From: Paratinospora sagittata
Lineage: Eukaryota > Streptophyta > Magnoliopsida > Ranunculales > Menispermaceae
Direction: 5' to 3'
NCBI GenBank assembly: GCA_035771175.1
Contig: CM069608.1
Span: 15,361,519 to 15,425,518 of the forward strand
DNA length: 64,000 bases
The position numbers and the translations under genes were made by a program. A model generated the notes under the pieces. That model worked only from the letters and a program-made list of their open reading frames with translations, was not told the DNA's origin and did no database searches. How positions within the stretch are numbered: the stretch's first letter is position 1; each line of letters starts with the position of its first letter. Positions 57,583-64,000 of the stretch are shown here, piece by piece.

Positions 57583-58008
57583 ATGGCACAAGCAGCGATA
57601 TTCCAAGCCATATTGGCTCTATCGCTTCTTTCTCTCATCTTCTTCATCAATGGTGCAATTGCAGAGGACATGCTCTTCAATGGAGAAAGTCTAAACACAA
57701 ATGAGTTCCTTGAAAACGGGCCTTACAGGTTCATAATGCAAGGTGATTGCAATCTTGTGTTGTACGTGAACCGAAACAGGCCGCTCTGGGCTTCTGGAAC
57801 TAATGGAAGAGGTAATTCATGCAGGGCAACTTTGCAGAACAATGGAAATCTTGTCATCTTATCTGGTACTGACGTTGTGTGGACAAGTAACTCAGCAAGA
57901 GGACCCAACACTTATAGGTTGATTGTGCAAACTGATGGGAATGTTGTGATCTACGGTGCTGCTCTTTGGGCGACAAACACTGTTCAGAGCAGGAGACGGT
58001 TGCTATGA
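57583..58008 (+). CDS. GNA-type mannose-binding lectin (bulb-type lectin) precursor
   Basis: Intact 141-residue single-exon gene. Residues 1-27 form a signal peptide (hydrophobic ILALSLLSLIFFI, likely cleavage after AIA), so the product enters the secretory path. The mature part is one B-lectin domain. Two of three mannose sites keep the QxDxNxVxY motif: QGDCNLVLY (53-61) and QTDGNVVIY (116-124). The middle one, QNNGNLVIL (85-93), has lost Asp and Tyr. Cys56 and Cys80 would form the conserved disulfide. The C-terminus ends soon after the domain (WATNT plus a short basic RRRLL tail), shorter than many family precursors with longer propeptides. Lack of introns is normal for this family. Such lectins bind mannose glycans and act in storage and defence. 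It has its own TATA box and poly(A) signal and appears functional. Confidence 0.93.
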   Translation: MAQAAIFQAILALSLLSLIFFINGAIAEDMLFNGESLNTNEFLENGPYRFIMQGDCNLVLYVNRNRPLWASGTNGRGNSCRATLQNNGNLVILSGTDVVWTSNSARGPNTYRLIVQTDGNVVIYGAALWATNTVQSRRRLL

Positions 58009-58184
58009 AAGAGTTCAAATTAAAAAGCTAAATTTATAATTGCATCTCTTCTTCAACTATCTTATTTTTCTCTCTTTTTTCCGGCCATGTGTAAGTATGG
58101 TGATTTGATCTCAGCTCTTTATGGTTTAACTAGAGACTTTTCCTTTCCTTTCCTTTCCTTTATGTTGCTTGATTCTGTGTGGGA

Positions 58185-58190
58185 AATAAA
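58185..58190 (+). terminator. Poly(A) signal of the lectin gene
   Basis: AATAAA about 177 bases after the lectin stop codon. A TTTCC repeat (about 58138-58161) precedes it. Confidence 0.6.
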
Positions 58191-58390
58191 AGATTTAATA
58201 TTATGATCTCTTTCTCCTTATATACATTTATACTATTATAATAAATCTTTTTGGGAACTTTCCAATGCACGGCCATTTTCGCATTTTTTCTCCATTTTTT
58301 CCCTTTGTTTTGTTCTTTGCAAAAAAATATTAGACATTAAATTAATGAGGTAAATCAGTAATTTCAAATAATTAAGTTTATCTTTTTAGA
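58191..58390. other. Downstream flank of the lectin gene
   Basis: T-rich non-coding DNA; nothing recognisable. Confidence 0.4.
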
Positions 58391-59240
58391 AAAACAATAG
58401 GAAAGCAAGAAAAACCTTGGCCCAAGTCCAACCCCCTGCGGCAGCCACGTTCGAGAAGCGGGTCTCGACTAGTTCAAGGATGAAACCCCTTCGGCCTAGC
58501 CCAAAAGAAGGCTCCCCGGGCCAAAGCCAGGGCTTACGTGGCCAAGGATGAAGGGGCACCCTCGGCCATGGCCAAGATGGACCTCCTCGGCCAATGGCTT
58601 AGGCTCTCTCGGTTTAGGGTTAAGGGAAACCCCTCAGCCAATGGCCAAGGCTCCGTCGACCAATGGCCTAGGGAGACCTCTCGGCCAATGGTTGAGATCC
58701 CTTCGGCCACGACTGAGGACTTCTCCCACGCCAATCGTCGAAACTCCCTCGGCCACAGCTGATGGAAACTCTTCAGCTGTGATGAAGCTCCCGATCGCGA
58801 CCTTTTTCTGAATCCGACCAGAATCTACCTCTCCTCTTTTGTCTAAATCAAACATGACATTAACAACCATTGATCGACGGTACAAAATTACCCGAGGCAA
58901 ACTCAATAGCGCAAAAAATGGATCTAGATGACCACCAACTCAATCCTGAAAAGGAAAAAGCTTAATTACCTCCTAATAATAAATGCAAAACATCCACCCT
59001 TCACTATAAAAAGGACCCTTAGTCCATCAGAAAAAGGTATTTTTAAACTCTAAACTCTAAACTCTATGCACTTGTTATTTTCTCTCCTTCAGATCTAACT
59101 TAAGCATCAAAGTGTTTTCGGTGATGCCTCCCCCCCCCCCCCCCCCCCGGGTGTCACCACCATTTACAGGTTAGAAGCGAGGAGATCGAGTGAGAAGTTT
59201 GGAGGAGCCACATATTTTCTTTTTTGCAGTCACCCGCTGA
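58391..59240 (+). repeat. Tat-like LTR fragment, plus orientation
   Basis: 58545-58765 is an array of CTCGGCCAATGGCC-type GC-rich modules like the U3 arrays at 12405-12565 and 13965-14110. A TATA box CTATAAAAAGG is at about 59006-59016, matching the minus-strand TATA of element B. The text AAGCATCAAAGTGTTTTCGG (59102-59121) is the reverse of the conserved R/U5 block in B. So it is an LTR of the same family facing the other way, without a visible internal region. Both ends are indistinct. Confidence 0.6.
59130..59148. repeat. (C)19 homopolymer
   Basis: Nineteen C in a row, inside the R/U5 block of the Tat-like LTR fragment, where sister LTRs have a short mixed sequence. Confidence 0.9.
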
Positions 59241-59753
59241 TGAGTTAATAAAAATGTGTATTTTTACTCCTAAAAATAGTATTTTAGGTTAGAAAAGAAA
59301 AATAAGAAATAGGAAAAAAATAGAGTTTTGGTAATTTTTAGGCCATTTTAGGTATTTTTTGTTAAGTTCTTACTAAATTAGGATTAGAACTTATAGGAAA
59401 ATTATATTAATAAAAATAAAGTTTTCAAATAGGTTAGTAAAAATCCAAAGCTTGGTTCTAAAAATAAGTTTAAATAAATAGAAATAGAATAGGCTAGTTA
59501 AGCTCAGAAAAAAGTCTATTGTAATGTCGGTTTAGTTAGGGAGTTGTTTAAGTTAAGTTACATCTTAATATCCTTTACTGTTAAAACTGGTTTAAAATTT
59601 TATAGATGTTTCTAGGATCTTTAGATTTATTTTAATAGGTATGCACTTTTATTTAGGTTGTTATAGTGAAATTAGGGTTTTTAGAGTCAGTTTTCTTTTG
59701 ATTTGGGTTTTAAGTTGGTCGGGCCCACATAAACGGTGAAATTTGATAATTAA
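59241..59753. other. Non-coding AT-rich DNA
   Basis: No ORF or element recognised. Confidence 0.4.
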
Positions 59754-59956
59754 GGTTGTGTTTGGTTGGTGATTCAAAAACTTGGATCCAATAAAAAAAT
59801 AGAAAACTCACAAAATGATGTTTCATTGTTTTCTAAAAACAACATGTTTTTTTACAAAAAGTGAAAAATTGTTTTCAAGTTCACCCCAACCAAACGAATT
59901 TTCGGTGTTTTTGAATTTTTGGATCCAGGTATCCGAACCCTAAACCAAACGCACCC
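59754..59956. mobile_element. Tourist-like MITE (203 bp)
   Basis: Ends GGTTGTGTTTGGTTGG and (inverted) GGGTGCGTTTGGTTTAGG, flanked by TAA on both sides (59751-59753 and 59957-59959). GTGTTTGGTT-type termini with 3-bp TAA/TTA duplications are typical of PIF/Harbinger-derived MITEs in plants. No coding capacity. Confidence 0.75.
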
Positions 59957-60750
59957 TAAGCTTCTTAAATTTGTTTTGATGATTCTAATAATTATTTTTT
60001 GGTTTTTTTAATCTTATTTTCTAGTTCTCATAGGTTGGAAATGTCCGAGTTATTTGATTGAACTGGGGCTGTATAGATTTGCTCTAACTGAGATACACTA
60101 GATCATAATTGCTGCAAAAGGATTCTTCCCAGAGTTTTTACTATTCACGTCATATATCAATAAAACCACCTTGAAGAGACCTTTCCAACAAGCACAAAAT
60201 CATTTCATTCCGAGTTTGTTTGGCCCAATTCCTAATTGTTCCAGTATTCACCCATTATCGAATAAGTGACTTAACCCAAAGTCATTTGAAAGACTTTCCA
60301 GCATGTTTGAAGTCCGATTTGAAGCCCAGAGATGAGGACCCATGTCAGAGGATTGGAGAAGCCCAAAGGAGTAAAGAATGGATACATAAAGAGTTAGAAG
60401 GTTGAATCAAATTCATAGAAATCAAATCCCGTTTTTCTATGTTAATTGTTTCAACCAAAAATCGCACCTGGAACAAGGAGTATAAAACTTAGCCAAGAGA
60501 CGTCACAGAGATTTTTCCCAAGCAAGGCATTCGGTAAACAAGGGGTGGAGATGAGCAACTTTGATGTGCTTACAACAAGATGGCCATCCTCATCAGAGGG
60601 GCTAGGCCACCTGCTTTATGTCTAATCTCTGCTTGCAATAAGAACTTCAATAGATAGGTGGATTGAAAGGTCGGCCTTGATCCTGATTTGTTCCTCGTCA
60701 CATGGTCAACTCTTTTTCACTCAAAACTTACAAGCAACCTACAAAACAAC
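59957..60750. other. Non-coding DNA
   Basis: No gene recognised. A TGTTTCAACCAAAAATC string at about 60448 equals the terminus of Tat-like LTRs (compare 32827), so part of this stretch may be eroded LTR. Confidence 0.35.
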
Positions 60751-61118
60751 GGTGACATTGTGGGGTACAACCGGAGACACTTCGATGTAAAGGGTCCAGA
60801 GAAACATGATAAGTCTAGAGAGTTGAAGTTTAGAGCATCCCTTTATCTGGTGAACTGAGAGTCTTTTTTAAAGTGAGGGTAGTCAGCTAGAGAATGATCA
60901 GGCTCGTTCATATCATTGATGATATTGGCGTTGTCTCCGTACAGATGGATGTATTAGAAACCCATATCTAATATTAACTCGAGTAGCAACCCTTCTTTAG
61001 CCTGGGCGTGACCTTCAGATCAATCGAACGTCAATGTGGGATTAGTGGGTTTTACCGAAGGTGGGGCCTGATACTCACGGGTGGATGCAATTGTAGGTAG
61101 GGTTATTTCTTCTCAAAA
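60751..61118. repeat. Degenerate Tat-like LTR fragment
   Basis: Text around GGTACAACCGGAGACACTTC (60762) resembles the GTGCCAACCAGAGACCCTCC block at 61297 and the corresponding R/U5 block of Tat-like LTRs. Boundaries cannot be fixed. Confidence 0.35.
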
Positions 61119-61139
61119 AATAATAATAATAATAATAAT
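61119..61139. repeat. (AAT)n microsatellite
   Basis: Seven AAT units directly before the LTR-like segment. Confidence 0.85.
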
Positions 61140-62111
61140 TGTTGATGTAGAATCTGACCAACACCAAGTATATGAACACGTGTAGGAGATGATCATATCT
61201 GGAAGTATGAACTCTTCGACTCCGGCGAGGGTTTATTAGCTAAATCTGAGAAGAAAAGGGAAAACAATAAGGCTATCGTAAGGAACATCGGTGTGGTGCC
61301 AACCAGAGACCCTCCGATGCCTAAGTCAGAGCTTGCTCAAGACTATAACAATAACTCTTATAGAAAGTTGTCCATACCTTATGAGGAGAGTTGTAGGTCT
61401 TATTTATAGAGGAGGTCCTCTTGCCATAGTGGCTAGTTGCCCAGTAGGCATGGTGACACGTGTCATCTCGTCATTGGTCGAGATGAGCTGGATGAGCTCA
61501 TCTATTCCGAGTTGGTCTTGAAAAAGGAATCTCCTTCTGTCCCTGATGATTCCTATCTTCCTGGTTTGTCTCGGATGAGGAATCTCATCCCATCTCTATG
61601 TCAGCGTCTGTGTTTGATACTCGCACGACTACTTGGGATTTCTCGGGATATGACGTGCTAGGAAGGACTCCCTTATCTTCTCTATTTCGTCTAGAATGAT
61701 TAGCTCTGCTCTAGGCCGAGCTGGCAGCCTTGAACATGACTACACTAAGCTCGGCTGGGCCAAGCTAATACTAAGATCGTGTTTCCAGGTTTTTCGTAAA
61801 TGCCATCCCTCTAAGTCGACTCGGATGGTTTTCCATGGTTGAGTCAAATCTGGTTCGGTTGAGCTTATATGACAGTCGTATCCTCGCACACGACCTTTAC
61901 CCCGCCATCTTGGTTCATCAGCTTCTTCACGTGGCTTATGTTTTCTATAACACCAGGTCAGCTCTGTTGTTGTCCATATCAACTCTGTTGACGTCCAAGT
62001 CAGCTCTGCTGACGTCCAGGTCAGTTTTGTTGTTGTCTAGGTCAGCTCTGTTGTTGTCCAGGTCAGCTTTGTTGTTGTCCAGGTCAGCTCTGCTGAGCTG
62101 ACCATCCAACA
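61140..62111 (-). repeat. Probable 3' LTR of Tat-like element G
   Basis: Plus-strand ends TGTTGATGTA...ATCCAACA. It contains the R/U5-type block CCTCCGATGCCTAAGTCAGAG (61310), a minus-strand TATA-like segment (TTATTTATAG near 61400) and a 21-bp tandem array. It lies left of a minus-strand gag, so it would be the 3' LTR of an element running off the right edge. The ends are plausible but no second LTR is available for comparison. Confidence 0.5.
61957..62103. repeat. 21-bp tandem repeat
   Basis: Seven imperfect units of GTCAGCTCTGTTGTTGTCCAG. The unit is a multiple of three, so the plus strand reads as a leucine/serine heptad run, but no gene surrounds it. Confidence 0.85.
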
Positions 62112-62389
62112 TTTACCTTCCAAACCTTTCAGCCCTAATTGGGGTGAAAGGTTTACCTTCATCTTTGATTTCCTTGAGATTGATATTGTGTTTGTTGTGT
62201 TCCGGACCTTTTGATATTCATCGGGATTCGTCCAAATCTAATATGTGTGTTAACACAACTGGTCAGCTCAGAATTGTAGATATTCCTCGAGATTTGTACT
62301 TTTGGAATCGTACAGCTAATCATCATGTCTGTTATCTTTTTCCCTAGCTAACCTTGGTACTAGGAAAAATTATCTTACACCTGTTTTCT
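62112..62389. other. Non-coding internal DNA of element G
   Basis: No ORF or motif recognised. Confidence 0.35.
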
Positions 62390-63125
62390 TGGGATTTAGA
62401 CGATTTTTCGTAAAAAGTTCTCCGCCTCATGAGCTCTGCTCGGAGAGCTGGCTCTACGGGACTTAGAAAGATTTTTCGCAAAATCTTCGTCCCGTGAGCT
62501 CTGCTCAGAAAGCCTGCTTCATGGGACTTAGAAGAATTTTCGTAAAATCTTCGTCCCATGAGCTCGGCTCAGACAACCCGCTTCATGGGACATAGTAGGA
62601 TCTTCGTAAAATCTTCGTCTCATGAGCTTGACTCGGAAAGCCTGCTTCAGGGGATTTAGTAGAATCTTCGTAAAATCTTCGTCCCGTGAGCTCGGCTCGG
62701 ACAACCCGCTTTAGGGGACATAGTAGAGTCTTCGTAAAATATCTGTCTCGTGTGCTCGGCTCGAAAAGCCCGCTTTAGGGAACATAGTAGAATCTTCGTA
62801 AAATCTTCGTCCCGTGAGCTAGGCTCGAAAAGCCTGCTTCAGGGGACTTAATAGAATCTTCGTAAACAACTTCGTTCCGTGAGCTCGGCTCGAAAAGCCT
62901 GCTCCTTGAGACTTAAAAGAATATTTGTAAAATCTTCATCCCGTTAGCTCGGCTCGGATAGCTTGCTTCATGGGACTTAGTAAAATCTTCGTCCCATGAG
63001 CTCGGCTCGGAAAGCCTGCCCTTTGGGACTTAGAAGAATTTTCTTAAAAGTCTTTGTCCAGTGAGCTTCGCTCGGATAGCCTGCTTCAGGGGACTTAGTA
63101 GAATCTTCGTCCCGTGAGCTCAACA
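62390..63125. repeat. 64-bp minisatellite
   Basis: About eleven head-to-tail units with period 64 (unit starts at 62485, 62549, 62613, 62677 and on). Each unit contains CTTCGTCCCGTGAGCTCGGC, a CCTGCTTCAGGGGACTTAG block and AATCTTCGTAAAAT. One late unit is shortened. It lies between gag and the probable 3' LTR of element G. Confidence 0.9.
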
Positions 63126-63134
63126 ACGATCCGA

Positions 63135-63412
63135 GCTTGAGCTGCTTTGAGAGTGTTCTTCCTGGCAATAGTTCGAGCTCTAACGAGCTAGGACCCCAAA
63201 GTACTATGAGAATGAACTCATTCTCAGCCATAACCTGAGCTCTAACGAGCTCAGATCCCAAGGTACTTTTAGAATGAACCCCTTCTCAGCGATAACCAGA
63301 ACTCTGACGAGCTCAGATCCCAAGGTACTTTAGGCCTTAGCCTTCTTCTTGGCAATAATCTGGGCTTGAGCTCGGACCCCAGGGTACTTTGGGCTTTCAG
63401 CCCCTTCTCGGG
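63135..63412. repeat. Second tandem repeat (~62 bp unit) next to the 64-bp array
   Basis: Three clear units and one or two decayed ones, each with GAGCTCTAACGAGCTCAGAT and CCCAAGGTACTTT. It shares the GAGCTC theme with the 64-bp array but is a different unit. Confidence 0.75.
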
Positions 63413-63414
63413 GA

Positions 63415-63999
63415 TTATCTAAGCAAGGCTCGCATCCCCAAGGTATTAGTCACTTTCCTCTTCTTGTCATTCTTCGAACTGTTAGAAGGATTATCATCTT
63501 TCCTTTTGGCTTCAGCCTGCTCATCTGCGTTAATATATTTCTGAGCTCGGTCTAGGACTTCATTGTGTGTTTGAGCTTTCTTCTTCCCCAAGGAGTAGTG
63601 GAATCAGCCGGGCCTAAGCCCGGCCATGGAGGCTGTTATAGTTGTTTTGTCATCATAGTCGCCGAGCTCAACTCGAGCATTATCAAATCACTCGAGGTAA
63701 TCCTTGAGACTGTCCCCTTGCTTTTGTCGAATGGTCAGCAAGTTGTTCATCGATTTTTCCTTTTCTTTCTTGCTGGCGAAGTGTCCGATAAACTTGTGAG
63801 TAAGATGACCAAACAAGCAGATCGACCCCAGTTCTAGCTTCTAATACCACTTCCTAGCTGGTCCTCCGAGGGTGATTTGGAAGCATTTGCACATTGTTAC
63901 GTCGTCATATCTTTTGAATTCCATCTAGGATTTGTAGTTTCCAATGTGCTCTCTTGGGTCAATATTTCCCTTGTACGTTTTGACTTCTGCTGTTTTGAC
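63415..63999 (-). pseudogene. Tat-like gag of element G, C-terminal part, cut by window edge
   Basis: The minus strand reads 195 codons in one frame with four internal stops. Conserved segments: GNIDPREHIGNYKS, the MCKCFQITLGGPARKWY segment, LFGHLTHKFIGHFASKK, LTIRQKQGDSLKDYLE, then a basic tail ending KKRKVTNTLGMRALLR and a stop. Two of the internal stops are TAG where Trp is expected, two are TGA where Arg (CGA) is expected. Upstream parts lie beyond the window. No protease follows; the tandem arrays occupy that position. Confidence 0.75.
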
Positions 64000-64000
64000 A

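Noticed and set aside
59043..59068. AAACTCT repeats resembling telomere repeats
   Set aside because: Plant telomere units are CCCTAAA/TTTAGGG; this is three copies of a different heptamer inside an LTR fragment.
60220..60405. 61-codon plus-strand ORF
   Set aside because: No domain, no promoter or poly(A) context, and surrounded by LTR debris; chance frame.
61835..62101. 88-codon plus-strand ORF with leucine/serine heptads
   Set aside because: Created by the 21-bp tandem repeat in an LTR; no independent gene signals.
62390..63125. Regular direct repeats suggestive of a CRISPR array
   Set aside because: Units are contiguous with no unique spacers, and the context is a plant retrotransposon; it is a minisatellite.

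Overview
This is nuclear DNA from a flowering plant with a large, repeat-rich genome, most likely a monocot. The evidence is wall-to-wall LTR retrotransposons of plant-specific types (Sirevirus-like Ty1/copia, Tat-like Ty3/gypsy with an antisense ORF, Del/Tekay-like chromovirus), MITE-like elements, and one intact intronless GNA-type mannose-binding lectin gene, a family typical of monocots. Nothing looks bacterial. I see no CRISPR array, tRNA or rRNA gene.

Layout. (1) 1-9566: Sirevirus-like element A. Its 5' LTR is cut by the window edge and carries a 1.28 kb GC-rich, organelle-like insertion; gag and an env-like coiled-coil ORF remain, pol is missing, and the 3' LTR is complete. (2) 9567-12685: a gypsy RT scrap, then a 3'-truncated minus-strand Tat-like element (protease, gag, 5' LTR). 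(3) 12686-13528: non-coding spacer with ATT microsatellites. (4) 13529-33329: a second minus-strand Tat-like element (B) with both LTRs, gag, protease, a 44-bp minisatellite and an antisense multi-exon ORF with its own TATA box. It is split by a Sirevirus-like element (14258-23798, itself holding a solo LTR), by an Athila-like LTR-type insertion, and by a solo LTR at 27616-29670. (5) 33330-54970: a decayed Ty1/copia gag-pol (C) cut by three solo LTRs and one complete chromovirus (F, 44911-54523). Each of these four insertions has a perfect 5-bp target-site duplication. (6) 54971-58390: AT-rich DNA with a MITE-like element and the lectin gene at 57583-58008, with TATA box and poly(A) signal. 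(7) 58391-64000: fragments of Tat-like LTRs, a Tourist-like MITE, 64-bp and ~62-bp tandem repeats, and a minus-strand gag pseudogene running off the right edge.

How it fits together. The lectin is the only gene I believe is functional. Everything else is layered transposon debris. Target-site duplications, and one unoccupied paralogous target site (near 12672), let insertion order be read from sequence. Many premature stops look like CGA to TGA, CAG/CAA to TAG/TAA or TGG to TAG changes, as expected from deamination of methylated cytosines. Distinctive non-coding structure recurs: hairpin-like module arrays before the primer-binding site, inverted-repeat modules around AGGACGCT/AGCGCCCT in Sirevirus-like LTRs, and GC-rich palindrome arrays in Tat-like LTRs. 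All family assignments are by eye from motifs; no database search was run.
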